This document shows positions 1 through 11,928 of a stretch of 64,000 nucleotides of DNA, in pieces; position 1 is the stretch's first letter; every line of letters begins with the position of its first letter. The stretch is taken from NCBI GenBank assembly GCA_010093705.1, contig MU006093.1, forward strand, positions 1,234,849 to 1,298,848, written 5' to 3'. The position numbers were made by a program, and so were the translations under genes. The notes beneath the pieces were generated by a model. That model had not been told where the DNA came from. It saw only the letters and a program-made list of their open reading frames with translations, and made no database searches. This DNA comes from Patellaria atrata CBS 101060. Its lineage: Eukaryota; Ascomycota; Dothideomycetes; Patellariales; Patellariaceae.

Positions 1-575
1 GTCAAACCTCCTATCACACAAATTGACGCTACTTCCAGGTTGTCCTCTCCCATGTAACCAGTCCATATTCTCATATTTTATCTACGTAAATTAAAAGTGC
101 TTTTACCCAATGTAAGTATGACGTACATGCTACATCCGTCCCAAAGAGTAAGTATGGAGGGTGGCCTCAGGCACAAGAACCCCGCAATGAAGGAAGCCGC
201 GCCTTTCCGCTAAGGTAGATATGGGGGTCTCACATTCAACCATCGCATTTGCATCCTGTTCCATTATATTCTTCTCAGTCGCAAGTTGAAAAGAGCCAAC
301 TTTTCTATTTTGTTCATCGCCGTTAAGAATAAAAGATTGAAAGCTGCTAGCAATCTATCTATCTAGGATATCATGGTCTATCAAGCAAGCAGTGACGCGA
401 GCGAGTCTTTTGAATATCAAAACCTCTGCGAGGAGCATGCGCAAGAGCGCGAGAACCAGCTCGGACTCGATGAGTCCAGCGATTGACGAAGAAAAGAACA
501 TCCCATAACCGTTCGAGCCGTTCAAACATGCCACTCCGGTGAAACGCCGTAACCCCTGGGTACAAAGCTGGATCA
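1..575. other. intergenic, left edge
   Basis: No gene recognised. The stretch holds the 3' flank of the desaturase that ends at 576. The short open frames at 355-576 on the minus strand lie in that flank, have no recognisable domain and are treated as chance. Confidence 0.5.
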
Positions 576-2072
576 TTACTCGTGGTCGCTCTCGTTTCCG
601 ACGATTATCTTCATCGCGGACTTCACTCCCTCTGACACTGTTGGCTTCTCGCCAATCTTGACTGGAGGAACACCGAGACCGTTCCTGTTCCTGAAAAAGA
701 GAACGCCTTTCCCTTCACCCTGGGCACCTTCACTTGGTTCAACCCAGTTGCAGACGCGAGCGCTGGTCCAGAGAGCCTTGAGGAATCCCAGGGGACCACC
801 TTTAGTATCTGATCGGTAGTGGTTACCCATTACCGGCTTGATAGCCTCGGTAGCCTCATCAGCATGGTAGAAGGGAATAGTGGAGACGTAGTGATGTAGG
901 ACGTGAGTCTCGATGATACCGTGGAGCAAAGTGCGGCCAATGAAACCGAATTCACGATCAATAGTAGCAGCGGCACCGCGAGTGTAGGTCCAGGTGTTTG
1001 CGTCGTAGTGAGGAAGAGTTCCATCAGTGTGTTGAAGGAAAGTGATCGCAACAAGCCAATGGTTCACCCAGAGATACGGGAGAAGGTACCAGACGAGCAA
1101 GTTGGTAAAACCGAAGTTCCTCCCGATGTAGACCAAGGCAGAGATTGTGAATGCCAACCCAAGATCGCTGAGGAGGACTAGTTTCTCCTGGTTCTTTTCA
1201 TACAGAGGAGATGACGGGTTGAAATGGTTGACGCCTCCAAAGAAGCCGTTCTTCTTGCCGACGCCTTTTCCTTCCGGTTGACGGTCGTGGAAATTGTGCC
1301 CAGTCACATTGGTGCAAATATACATGGGCCATCCAGCCAGTTGTTGACCGATTGAATGGATGATCGTAGCAATGGGGGTCTCCTCCGTCAGTTCGTTCAG
1401 CTCGTGGGCCAAGTATCCCATCCTAGAGGCATACTCTTCCCTTGTCTTTGGCACGAAAACCATATCACGCTCCATGTGGCCAGTCGCCTTGTGATGTTTG
1501 CCATGCGAGATCTTCCAGGAGAAATACGGAACCAATAACGCGGAATGGCAGAACCAACCAACGGTATCGTTCAGAATCTTCGAAGGAGAGAAGGACTGGT
1601 GACCACACTCATGTGCCAAGACCCACAGGCCAGTTGCGAACAATCCTTGGATAAAGGTGTACAAGGCCCATAGACCAGCACGGACGGGAGTAGAAGGGAT
1701 AGTCTCGGGCGTAACGTAGTTGTGGAAGATGTAGAATGTCGTTGCAAGGGAGACTATATCACGAGCCACATAACCGAGACCACGGAGGCCGGATCGTTCG
1801 AAGCAATGCTTGGGGATCGCATCACGGATCTGCTTGATAGTGTAATCGGGGATTTCGAACTCGTTGCCGTACGTGTCGAGGAGTACTCCGCGGGAGTTCT
1901 TCACGTCAACGTCGTCGACAGAGCCAAGCGAAGACAAGGATGTAGAGGACGCTGATTGAGTTGGAGAATCCGAGGGCGATGCGTTTACGGAAGTGGCATT
2001 CGACGACATGACCGATTCGGCAGTCACCGTCCTGTGAAGGAGAGCATTGCGAGGTAGAGCGGTAGTTGACAT
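576..2072 (-). CDS. delta-12 (oleate) fatty acid desaturase
   Basis: Membrane di-iron desaturase of the fungal delta-12/omega-3 (FAD2-like) family, converting oleoyl to linoleoyl chains on ER lipids. Seen: the three histidine boxes HECGHQ (about residue 155), HGKHH (about 190) and HVLHHY (about 390), separated by hydrophobic segments, the usual order and spacing. The frame stays open to 2255, but the 61 residues before the Met at 2072 look like translated leader; MSTTALPRNALLHRT followed by a Ser/Thr-rich cytosolic tail is a normal fungal N-terminus, giving 498 aa with no intron. A delta-12/omega-3 bifunctional or omega-3 enzyme cannot be excluded from sequence alone. No gene lies close upstream; more than 2 kb of sparse sequence separates it from ORC5. 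Confidence 0.93.
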   Translation of the reverse strand: MSTTALPRNALLHRTVTAESVMSSNATSVNASPSDSPTQSASSTSLSSLGSVDDVDVKNSRGVLLDTYGNEFEIPDYTIKQIRDAIPKHCFERSGLRGLGYVARDIVSLATTFYIFHNYVTPETIPSTPVRAGLWALYTFIQGLFATGLWVLAHECGHQSFSPSKILNDTVGWFCHSALLVPYFSWKISHGKHHKATGHMERDMVFVPKTREEYASRMGYLAHELNELTEETPIATIIHSIGQQLAGWPMYICTNVTGHNFHDRQPEGKGVGKKNGFFGGVNHFNPSSPLYEKNQEKLVLLSDLGLAFTISALVYIGRNFGFTNLLVWYLLPYLWVNHWLVAITFLQHTDGTLPHYDANTWTYTRGAAATIDREFGFIGRTLLHGIIETHVLHHYVSTIPFYHADEATEAIKPVMGNHYRSDTKGGPLGFLKALWTSARVCNWVEPSEGAQGEGKGVLFFRNRNGLGVPPVKIGEKPTVSEGVKSAMKIIVGNESDHE

Positions 2073-2467
2073 GGCCAGGAACTGAGCACAAGAGATGTAT
2101 ACTCGAGAGAAATGCGAACAAACTGGTAGTTTGCTTATTCGAGGAACGAGGTTGTTGACCGAGGGGGAGGGCGTTATTAGGATATTATTTGTTGGGATGT
2201 GGAGGGGTCTGCGTTGGGAAAGGCGAAACGTTTTGGGAAGGATATTACTCTCCACCGCCAGACAACCTAAGTGAGCGAGTCGTAGGTCTAAGAAGGGTAG
2301 GAAAGGGAGCGAAAGTGCGATTGAGGGGGATCTCAGGCTTTTTTAAAGAGGAAGGGCAAAGGTCTTGGAGGACCTTGTGGGAGTCTGCACAGGCTGGTGT
2401 GATCCAGGGAATTATCGTGGCAGCGTGAAGCTAGAACTAAGGTACCTAGTAGAGTACTAAAGTACCG

Positions 2468-2511
2468 CTGTTGCACTGTTGCACTGTTGCGCTGTTGCGC
2501 TGTTGCGCTGT
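2468..2511. repeat. 8-bp tandem repeat, about 5.5 copies
   Basis: Unit CTGTTGCA drifting to CTGTTGCG in the later copies. The change of one base shared by consecutive copies suggests expansion by slippage. Confidence 0.9.
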
Positions 2512-3360
2512 AGCTGGTCTTCTAAAGAATTCTAGCCGATGCCAAGTCCTGTGAATCTGCAGGTAATTCCCCATCTACTTGTATTTCTTTCCACCCTTGC
2601 CCCGCTGCTACTCGTTATCTATCCATCTCTCTCTTTCACCTCGTTTATATACTTTTACCTTTTACCGTTGACATGTCCAGAGCGCTAGAATAACTTGATA
2701 CACACGTCTGCTCAATCGATTTCACGAGTTGTCTTGACCTTCGAAGAATACACGTATTCAATTCTTCTCGAGACCGTCCTGGCAACAAAGAACAGTAGCG
2801 AGATGCGATCTTCACTCATGCCTTTGCAGCACACCTTCCCCGAGATCTAGGCTCACTGTAACATACCAATTGAATCAGCTTGAAACATATTGCCTCTTGA
2901 ACTCCGAATTTGGAGATGATCCCTCATGGCCCACTTTGTCCGTTGCTCTTGGCGGACTAACCTTCACAACTGACCGCCAGAATGTCTGGAAGTTGATGTC
3001 TGCTCGATGAATATCATCTGCAGCAGCATCCCTTGATCCTAGAGGTCATGCCAGATGTGCGGTGGGGTATTGGCTTCCAATTCATAATCGTCTTCGTGGC
3101 TGGCTAATCGGTATTTTTCATAGTACGTGTCGAAGGAATCTCGGTTCATTCATGTGAATCTAGATGTACATATTATGTACCTGAGAAGGCTAGAGCCGAA
3201 AACAGCACCTTCGATGCACGATGATGATGTTCAATATTCTTCGTTTTGAGGGGAATTTCGTGAGAATGTCGAAGAGACAAGTTCAGTTACTTCTCCAATG
3301 ACGAAAGCAATCAATCTGCGTTGTCAGGGTTTCTTCTGCAGGGACTGAGCTCACTTTCTG

Positions 3361-3410
3361 CATTTTGCTGCATTTTGCTGCATTTTGCTGCGTTTTTCCG
3401 CATTTTTCTG
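3361..3410. repeat. 10-bp tandem repeat, 5 copies
   Basis: Unit CATTTTGCTG, three perfect copies followed by two diverged copies. Non-coding by context. Confidence 0.9.
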
Positions 3411-3909
3411 CTCGGCGATCAGGGCGGAATCCCGCCTCGTTGAACCCGCTTACCGGCTCGCAAAAGGAAGTGGGGCGGGGCCGTCGTTTTGTTGGGACAT
3501 GTGCAGCTTCGAGACTCTTTTTGAATATCCATGTGAAGTGCCGAGGGAACTTGTTCCACCAACAACAGAGCCCGTGATGTTCATTACCACTCATCAGTCT
3601 GAAAAAGGAACTGTGTCGTTCTCGATTCGAGCTGAAAACCAGAGAGCCGAAAGTCTCGTACAGCATACAGAAAAAAAACAAAGATGTGGTTATTAGATTC
3701 GCACTCCCGTCTCAATTGGGCTCTGCTTGCAGCATGCAGCGTCAATCGCATCCAAGCACATGGTATACCGCGTTGCCGGACCATACGGATCACATTACCT
3801 TGGTGTATGGTTCCTCTATCCATCATTCCCCCAGAATGTTTCAAGTGCTCTCTGGCCTTGTTGGACCACCAAATCGTAGAACTAAAGGATGTGGGTTGCG
3901 AGGTCTCGA

Positions 3910-3969
3910 GATGTCTTCACTCTCGATATCTTCACTCCCGATGTCTTCATTCTCGATGTCTTCACTCTC
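3910..3969. repeat. 15-bp tandem repeat, 4 copies
   Basis: Unit GATGTCTTCACTCTC, four copies with one or two changes each. The unit length is a multiple of three, so it creates a repetitive open frame that looks coding but has no other support. Confidence 0.9.
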
Positions 3970-4312
3970 GATGCTGGAGAGACCTCCAGTAATTACATAT
4001 TGCTGCATCTTAGACAGAAAGAAAAGGTTGAAGGCCTATGCATTCCTCATATTATAATATCCCCCCGAATACTCCGTTCTTCATAACGTTCTTGAATCGC
4101 ACATATTGCGAGGAATAACAGACGCGGCGGGGCAGTTACCGTCCCGAACCGTTTCCGTCCACACTTTCCGCTGACTAAGCCACCGGATCTTTCAACGCCC
4201 GATCACATGCAGTCGCGTTAAACTACTTGTACTCTGCCGTGTCTGCACAATAAGGTACAGGAAACCTCAACCGTACTCGTTACGCTCGATAGTTGGAATT
4301 GACTATGCCACA

Positions 4313-5785
4313 ATGCTTCCTGAAGAAATTCTTTTAACCGCATTGCAAGATCGATATCCGTGCCGCGAACTACTGATCCGCCAGCTCGCGGCTTTGTACG
4401 CAGTATGCCTCCTTTTTACGCGCCATTTCTCGATATTAACTCTGTTAGCCATCACTGCCTAGTCCATCAACTCTCGTCGTCCACGGCCTACAAGCCACAG
4501 GAAAGAGCTCTATCCTTAAAGATTTTTTAACGGCAAGGCGCATCTCTCATGCAATTGTCAACTCGGGCGAATGCATCACGGGCCGCCATCTCCTTGAGCG
4601 TACCGTCAGCGCATCTCTTGATGCGATCGAAGATACTGTCGACCAACGGATCGATCGAAGTCTCTATAGCCGATGCCAAAATATTAGTGCCCTAGCTGTA
4701 CACTTGCAGCGACTACTGGAGAGCTGCGACAACTTTGTACTCGTGTTCGATGGTATAGACAAGCAACGAGAAGCACCTCCAACACTGCTGGCTGCACTGG
4801 CACGATTTGGGGAAATAGTGTGCATGCCTGGTAATAGCTTACAGTAAACATACTAATGTCAAAATAGATACCTAGCCTCAGCGTTGTCCTCATCGTAACC
4901 TACCCTCGTCCGCGCTTCCTCCATGCCGCAGGAGTCCCCCATATCCATTTTACCCCCTACACGCGCGACCAAACTATCCAAATCCTCGCCAAATCACCTC
5001 CTGAAATCTTCCTCGTACCTCCTTCTCCTTCAATGGAATATACTGACGATCTTGCTGCGGAAGACAATCATTGGGTCTGGGTGCGATTCTTAGCCGCAGT
5101 TTGGGACTCATCAGGCAAAGGCGCGGCCAGAGACCTCGCAAGTTTCAAGGCCGTAGCAGAAAATTTATGGGACCCCTTCATCCAACCAGTCCGAGACGGC
5201 ACATTCGGAACACGTGACTTCTCGCGCCTAATCGTCTCAAGGCGCGCACTTCTCCAAAGCGAAGATGCCCTCGTGGACAGCGTGATCCCAAAAGCCACAG
5301 GAGACACAGCGAGAACCGTCAAAACGGTATCGCACGACCTGTCGTACTACTCCAAATACATCCTCTGCGCCGCCTACCTCGCCTCCTATAACCCGCCCCG
5401 CCAGGACCAACTCTACTTCATGAAGTCGACCGACAAGCGCCGTCGCAAACGGGGCGGTGCCACAGCTGCCAGGAAAAACACACCTAAAAACAGGAAAATT
5501 CCTCGGCATCTCCTTCATCCCTCCCCTTTTCCACTCGACCGTCTCCTGGCTATCCTCCATGCTATACTCCCCCATCCGCTACCGCATACTGCGGATATCG
5601 ACACCCAGATCGCGACGCTCGCGTCGCTGAGACTGTTGCTGAGAGCGGGCTCGGGCGGGGGTGTCGATGTCCTGGATGCGGCGAGTAGGTGGAGGGTTAA
5701 TGTTAGCTGGGAGTATGTTGCTACCGTGGGCCGGGGTCTGGGGTTTGAGGTCGAGGAGTATTTGGCTGGGGGTGGCGGGGTGTGA
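4313..5785 (+). CDS. ORC5: origin recognition complex subunit 5 (ORC5)
   Basis: AAA+ ATPase subunit of the six-part origin recognition complex that marks replication origins and loads MCM in the nucleus. Exons read as 4313-4402, 4449-4817 and 4868-5785, all joined in phase 0; introns are 46 and 50 bases, with TACTAAT as branch site in the second. Predicted 458 aa, the usual fungal length. Seen: MLPEEILLTALQDRYPCRE start, Walker A GLQATGKSS in exon 2, Walker B FVLVFDGID, the conserved IVTYPRPRF sensor strand, and the C-terminal YILCAAYLASYNPPRQD followed by a basic KRRRKRG patch, all typical of ORC5. Only the last 250 residues appear as one long open frame, so an intron-unaware reading would miss the ATPase half. 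Convergent with SelO downstream. Confidence 0.93.
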
Positions 5786-6509
5786 TAGGCGTGTTGGGCA
5801 ATTTGATGGGTTGAGGTTCAAGGTGGGATTGGGGGTGTTCATGTTAGGAAATATATGGAGTATCGTGATAGCTATGTTTGTCCAATTACATATAAGAGTA
5901 CCGTGATGGGGCGTGTTTGTTTACATATCTAAGAGTATCGTGATGGAGGGTACAACACCACGCCGGTACAGTCGGGTAGGTTGGAGGTGGAGGAGGACGC
6001 GCGGGGACCACGGGTACAACGTACGGTAAATTCCCGTTCCGATGCTCGCCCTCGACGTCAGTCCCACCGAGTTTCCCCTTTAGCACACAGCGGTATGCAG
6101 TACCTTAGTTCAATTTCACTTCTGCGCCAGGGCTACCGCGTGGAAAGTACGAATAGGGCGCGTGCCGAAGAGGGTGTTTACGTTAAGGATAGATTCTAGG
6201 GATGTCGACCGGATACGCTCGGTGTCTCGTTGGGGAAGGGTCGCTAGGTAGGAGGCGTGGGTATGGATAGTTCTTGTATTCTCAGACGCCCCAATTCAAA
6301 CACGTTTTCTTTCCACGGTATGAGAAAAGACGAGTGTGCCACATGGAAATGAAGTCCAATTCATGATAACTTATAGGTTTCAGCGGGGCTGTGGGTAGAG
6401 GGTAGAAATTCCCCTGTTCCCGTACAGTCTCTTTTAACCATCGATATTCTACATTTTTGATATGCCTGAGAAAATGGAGGGTATAATACTCACTGACAAC
6501 CGCTCTCCC
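5786..6509. other. intergenic between convergent ORC5 and SelO
   Basis: Shared 3' region of two convergent genes. Apart from the direct repeat at 5858-5945 nothing is recognised; the short frames here have no domain. Confidence 0.5.
5858..5945. repeat. 37/38-bp direct repeat, about 2.3 copies
   Basis: GAGTAYCGTGAT recurs at 5858, 5896 and 5933, with related TGTTTG...ACATAT blocks between. Imperfect tandem array just past the ORC5 stop. Confidence 0.7.
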
Positions 6510-8527
6510 TCACGAGCTACAGCTACACTGCATGGCACGACTGGTCTTGGGGACATCGCCGCAGAATCTCTCTTCCTCTTCCTTGTTCCAGCTCCAGCTC
6601 TCTTCGAACGGATTCAGCGCGAGGGTCATGATGTTGTTCAAGATGTCGCGCTCGCCCTTGTGCTCGACGCGAGAGATGACCTCGTCGAGGATCCAGCCCT
6701 TGGGGATGAACTGTGAACATAAAGATAATTAGTCCGACTCCGATGTGTGATGTTTTGATTGTTGTTACTTACCTTCGGATTTGTCTTCCGCATCGCCTCC
6801 ATCCTTTCAGCGTCGTGTCCCTCTTTCCAGTCACCCAGCACCCTAGTCCTCCAAGTCTCCAGCCATGCGGCCATTCGGGCACGCGCTTCATCCTCGGGAG
6901 TGAAACATGTGAGACCCTCATGGTGAAAGAACCGGCCAGCGATACTCTTCCGCTTCTCTTCCGTGTCGATCTCGGCCAGTGTGAAATTGCCCAATTTTCT
7001 GAAGGACTGGTTGAAGTCCAGTTCCAAGTCCTCCAACGTGTCTAGCCAATCCGAGTAGACTTTGTCGTCTTTCGGTTGGAAGTATTTCAACCCCAAACGT
7101 GCCGTCATGATACGCCTGTATTCCCCTTTGAAGACGGCTTGGTATTCCTCGCCGGCAGCAGTGATTATGGTTTCCGCGCGCTCGACGAGTGTGGCGGCAA
7201 AGTCCTTGTGCACGCCTTCTGTGATGAATTCCTCATCGTCGCAGCGGTCGCCTGCGCCTATCAACTCACCGAAGCTCTCTCCCAGTCGGACGAGGTTCCA
7301 CCAGATGATGCTGGTTTGGTTTTTGTACGAGTAACGTAACATATGATCGTCGTGGTTAGGGGTGTATGAACGATCGAAGTTGTCCATGAAGGCGAAGGGA
7401 CCGTAATCCATGGATAGGCCCATGATAGATGTGTTGTCTGTATTGAGGACGCCGTTCATGAACCCATAAGCTTGCCATGCTGCAACTGTCCTCGCGTTGC
7501 GCCGTACGATTTCACGATAGAGCCGCGCGAAGCGGTTTTCCTGCTCCTTTCCTTCGCCCTGAAGTTCGTCCTTAGGAACTGCTCGTTCAGGCGTGGCAGC
7601 AGTCACTGAGATATCGCCGGGCGGTAATTTACCGGGTAGATTTTCCCAGCCTCCTACCACCTCCTCTGCGACATACTCTGCCGTCCTTCTAAGTAACTTT
7701 CGGTCACCCCGAGCGCGTAAGATATCGAACGTCCCTATCCTAATCCAGCTTTGGGCGAATCGGGAACAGATTGCCCCTGGCTCCATAGTCTCCCTGCGCA
7801 CATGCGAATTGGGCGCCAACACCAGTGATAGTGCACGCGTCGTTGGAATTCCCAGAGCATTCAAAGCTTCACTGACCACGAACTCACGTAAACTCGACCG
7901 TAGTACAGCTTTGCCGTCCGCAAATCGCGAATAGGGTGTTTTACCCGCACCTTTCAATTGTAATTCGTATCTTATTCCCGTAGTCGGACTGTTGATTTCA
8001 AACAATGATATAGCACGACCATCGCCGAGTTGTCCCGCCCACTGCCCGAATTGGTATCCGCCATAGCATTGCGCCCAAGGATATATACCTTCCTCTTTCT
8101 CTTCATCCCAGGTCAGGATCTGGTTCCCGGCAACCGTAGCGAGAAAGTCTGGATTCGAGGGCTCGGAGGGGTCAATTCCGAGATCTTGTAGAGCCCGTGG
8201 GCTTACGGCGAGGAGTTCGGGTTGTTCGATGGGCACAGGGCGTACGAAAGTATAGGAAGCTTCTTTGACGAGTCTCGGGCCTAGGCTATCACGAGGGGCA
8301 CGATGGGAGGCGGCAGGAGTTGGGAACTTGGAGTCAGGAGGCAGCCTGGTGGTAAAGACCTTCGATTTCGGTAATGTTTTGATGGTATATGTCTGAGGTT
8401 TTTCGAAGGAGTTGTTCGGCTCGGCGGTGCCATTGCTGGTACTGAGATGCTCAGCCATTTGTGTTAGACGGGTACTCATAAGTTTAGTATTATGACGGTG
8501 GAGGAAATAGGATGCTCGACGGAGCAT
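6510..8527 (-). CDS. SelO family protein adenylyltransferase (pseudokinase)
   Basis: Mitochondrial SelO/YdiU/Fmp40 family: a kinase-fold enzyme that transfers AMP to protein side chains and is linked to redox control. Exon 1 is 6773-8527, a 62-base intron (6711-6772, donor GTAAGT) follows, and exon 2 is 6510-6710; 651 aa in total. Seen: GYQFGQWAGQLGDGR nucleotide-binding loop, SSLREFVVSEAL, and MNGVLNTDNTSIMG with DYGPFAFMD active-site region. Exon 2 adds the family tail ending CSCSS, where the penultimate-triplet Cys replaces the selenocysteine of animal SelO; the unspliced frame loses it. The Arg/His-rich MLRRASYFLHRHNTK start suggests a mitochondrial leader; a later Met (MSTRL or MAEHL) could give a second form. 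Confidence 0.93.
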
Positions 8528-9404
8528 AGAAGAATTATATGAGTTGAGGTGAAGGTGTCGGTGAGCTCCAGGGAGAGCTTCACGGACTAATCCCCGACGC
8601 AGTGATCTGGTCCTTTGAAGTCAGGGTTTAGGGAAGTCTTGAGGTCGTAAAATGGAGGAAAGAATTCTCATCATTTATTATTACACACAAGGAATTTAGG
8701 ATGCTGAAAATGTAGGAGCAAGGTATTTAAGAAATTGTTTCCTCGGAGCAGCAGCGATGTCATAATACCGTTATAGGTCTTGGCCGAAAACGTCGGAAGC
8801 AGCAAGTGGGGCTAGTCAGACTCAAAGTTACAACGGGATACAGTGCTAGCAATACCAATGAGGTAAGGTACTTGCCCAGCATCCTCCTTGTTATGCTGAC
8901 TCCGTCATAACAGGTTCATAACACCTGACGTACTTTGTAACCTAAGGTAACACTCAGGTCTGTGTAATCCTTATATCTCAACGATGGAATATCACTTTTG
9001 AGGTTATAGTCCTACACCACACCTCAGTCTTACCTTCACTATGTAGGACTTTAGTCCTTCACAAGTCTACTTATCTACAAAGGGGACTATGCGCTTATCG
9101 ATAAAGCTTTGAATAGGTATCGCATGTTAATCCTATTTGTTCTCAGATAGAGCTCTAGGTTAAATGTTCAATCGCGTCGAAGAATACAACAAAGGTCAGG
9201 GGGATAATTAAGTAAAGTGAATGCATTCCGTACTTACTTCTTATCACCTCAGGTGACTCTGGGTAATTCCTTCTCTATTTGTTTATTTCGCCTCTCTTTC
9301 TGATTTCAACCTTCTTGTGCACCTTGCAACCTCTCCTACTTCCGCTTCCTCAAGTTCAGTTATTCCCCGAAACTGCCTCCACAAACAGTGAATCATTGAC
9401 GAGA
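8528..9404. other. intergenic between divergent SelO and CRT10-like gene
   Basis: AT-rich shared upstream region. No gene or clear element seen; open frames are short. The frame beginning at 9279 enters the CRT10-like first exon but its start lies upstream of the favoured Met at 9405. Confidence 0.5.
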
Positions 9405-11928
9405 ATGTCTCGTGTCCCTGGGTTTGAGAGAGAGCCTGTAAGGCCAATTGATCGCGTACAGCGCGGTGTTGATAGAGTAAGTTCTCTCACTCCAATAACA
9501 GCCCTCCTTTCCTACACTGTCCAAAAGAGAAAACCGTCTCTATTTTGTAGACATCGCTTCTAATTGTCCGAATCCGTCGTGAAAGCAGTGCTAACAGCTA
9601 CAAGTATCCTGGGTACGAAATACATCCTGGCACATGGGACTTTTATCTGACTCATATTCAAACAGCGACACAGCGAACGAGCCTCAGATTTTGCATTGGA
9701 GATGTAACCTTGTAAGCATTCAGTACCTTCATTATATATCAGTCATCTCTGCGCAATTTCCCACCATTCATCTCCAGCGATATTTGTCGCCATACACCTC
9801 CTGTCCATATACTCAAGCAACAGTTGCTCTCATGCATCTGAACCTTGATGATATGTACAAATTCGTACAAGAATATCGGAGGTCTTCTGATTCAAGAGTA
9901 CTATATACCAGTCGTTTTCTGTGATATAGAAATAGTGTTGTGTACACTCATACATGCGCATAGTTGCGTTCATCTTCCTGTCTAACAAAGTCCTAGACCG
10001 CACTATCGCACGTATTCAATCTTTTCTTCGTTGCTTGCGTCGATCGCGTACACATCTTTCAACCGACATTCCCTCACCAGAAACTCCTTGGAGACCCAGA
10101 TTTGATCCTTCCAATTGCAAATTCTGGCCAAGGTAGTACTCAAGCACACATAGACCCGGTTCGACCCCACGCCGCTAATCGTGTTCTCGTTGATTTTCTT
10201 GGTCATGACGAAATCCTCCTTTTGGCCTGTGACGATGGAGATGTGATAGGTTATAGGACAAGAGATATTCAACGAGCTATTGATCTTGGAGAAGGGTATG
10301 ACCTATCTCCATTCTTCGTTAGGAATGTGCTGCGCAGCGCTTGGGGTTTAGCGGTTCACACAACAGCCCGGAAGATTGCTGTTAGTGCCAATACGCACGA
10401 GATTACTGTGTTCGCCTTCGGCTTGACCGGACAAGAAGCCGAACTGTATTCCTTGAATTCCTTCTCATTGGAAGACCGCACTACGAACACTACGACCACG
10501 CTCAGAGGCCACGAAACAAACATACCTGACATTGCATTTTGCAACACGGGCGATGACCCTATGGGAAGATGGTTGTTAAGCTCCGACATAGGAGGTATCA
10601 CGTATATATGGAACGTCGAGGGGTACGGACCCTTTACTGGCTATCAACATCGATTCTGTAACGGTAGTTGTAACTTTTGTCAATGTAATTCGGACCAAAT
10701 TATTCAACGCCACGCTTGTAAGTTCTTGATACCTAACTCTCCCTACCCTGTCTCTGCTCTACTCGCAGAAATAAATGTTACGGGGAGGAGATCACCTATT
10801 ATTTTTCCGGAATTTGCAAGGTCTACACCTGATTTTTGAAAACAAACTGACATCGGATATAGCTTGGGGCTGCATGTGGCTGGATAAGCCTTCTTTCCGT
10901 GAGACCAAGACCATCGAGGAGACCACCGGGCTGTACGGCTCAAATTACAGTTTGGATAAACATCCTCCCGAAATATGGGATATCACGGCAAGCCTAGACG
11001 TAGTACAGAATGCCGCGACAACCTATCCCCCTCCTCCGGTCGCAACGACTACCACTGCTGTCGACAATAATGATGGCGAGGGGCATGCCGACATGCCAGA
11101 AGGGAGCCTCACTGAGCCGATGGATGCTGACGAGGAGGATGACAACGTACCGGACATAGGTGACCCAGAAGAACAGGCCAGTACAGCGGATCAAGAAGAG
11201 GGCAACATAGAGACGGCGTACGTACAATAAGCGCATAGCGGCCCAGAAGTCCCAATTACAGCAGGACACGGGATGCTTCTCACATTGAAATTCACAGCTG
11301 ACACCATTCCAGGTCCGGAACCTCCGAATCCACGCTCCCAGAATACCCGGAAGACCCCCTCGCCCCGCAACCCCCCGACTCACCTATCCTCATCACCTCC
11401 GTGCGGGACGTATTCCTCACCCACCCGTACCGCCACCAGAACCATATCATCAACTTCGCTCCCCCGCCCTTCCGCCCCCCCTGGATCCCCTTCCACGATC
11501 CCCTGCGCCAATCCGTCGGCGCAGGCGCCAGCGCCAGCTTCCACAAGCAGCAGCGCAAGGACCGGATGAGCCTGTACGCCTACATCAGGGATCTCGGCGT
11601 CGTTGTGGTGGGTTCCCCCAAGGGCCGCGCTGCCGTCTTCGTCCTGACGAAAACGCATGTTGTGGGGAGGGCGGTGTACGCGATGCGCTTGGAGCATTTG
11701 CTCCCGTTCGCGAGCGAGGAGAGGGACCGGCAGAGGCCAGAGGAGACGCTTGTTGGTGTCGCTGCTGGGCCTGTACAAGGCTTCCTTGCGTCGGGGAGGG
11801 AGTATAACCCTCTCAGGCGCTGGAGGCTGTTTTTGTACTATAAGCACCACTCGCTGCTGGCGTATGAGCTCGGGAGGAGGGTCGGGGTGGAGGGGGATGA
11901 TGTTTTTGTGGAGCAGTTGGTCGTGTGA
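9405..11928 (+). CDS. CRT10-like WD40 protein
   Basis: Matches the fungal Crt10 family (yeast Crt10 affects ribonucleotide reductase gene expression). Five exons inferred: 9405-9476, 9598-9711, 9997-10717, 10863-11217 and 11313-11928, giving 625 aa. Phases close at every joint; donors are GTAAGT, GTAAGC, GTAAGT and GTACGT. Seen: VSWVRNTSW, HWRCNL joined to TALSHVFNLFFVAC, DPVRPHAANRV, EILLLACDDGDVIGY, SAWGLAVHTTARKIAVSAN, RGHETNIPDIAF with RWLLSSDIGGITYIWNV (a WD40 blade), WGCMWLDKP, an acidic low-complexity stretch, then SPILITSVRDVFL, LGVVVVGSPKGRAAV and LFLYYKHHSLLAYEL. The 285-base second intron and the exon 3/4 joint are the least certain parts. Convergent with the THEM6-like gene. Confidence 0.85.

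Larger units (their letters stand above)
2073..4312. other. 2.2-kb intergenic region with short tandem repeats
   Basis: Long gap between the divergent desaturase and ORC5. It holds three simple tandem repeats, listed separately. Open frames at 3283-3844 on the minus strand and 3365-4086 on the plus strand are largely products of those repeats and show no domain. No convincing gene was found; regulatory sequence for both flanking genes is presumably here. Confidence 0.5.

Noticed and set aside
2073-2255. 61-residue N-terminal extension of the desaturase
   Set aside because: Open by chance in the leader; no similarity to desaturase N-termini, and MSTTALPRN at 2072 fits the family.
3686-4057. 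123-aa plus-strand frame with a repeating SLSISSLPMSSF pattern
   Set aside because: The pattern is the 15-bp tandem repeat read as protein; no other coding support.
10150-10170. tRNA B-box-like GGTTCGACCCC
   Set aside because: Lies inside the CRT10-like coding exon (DPVRPH) and no cloverleaf or A box fits around it.
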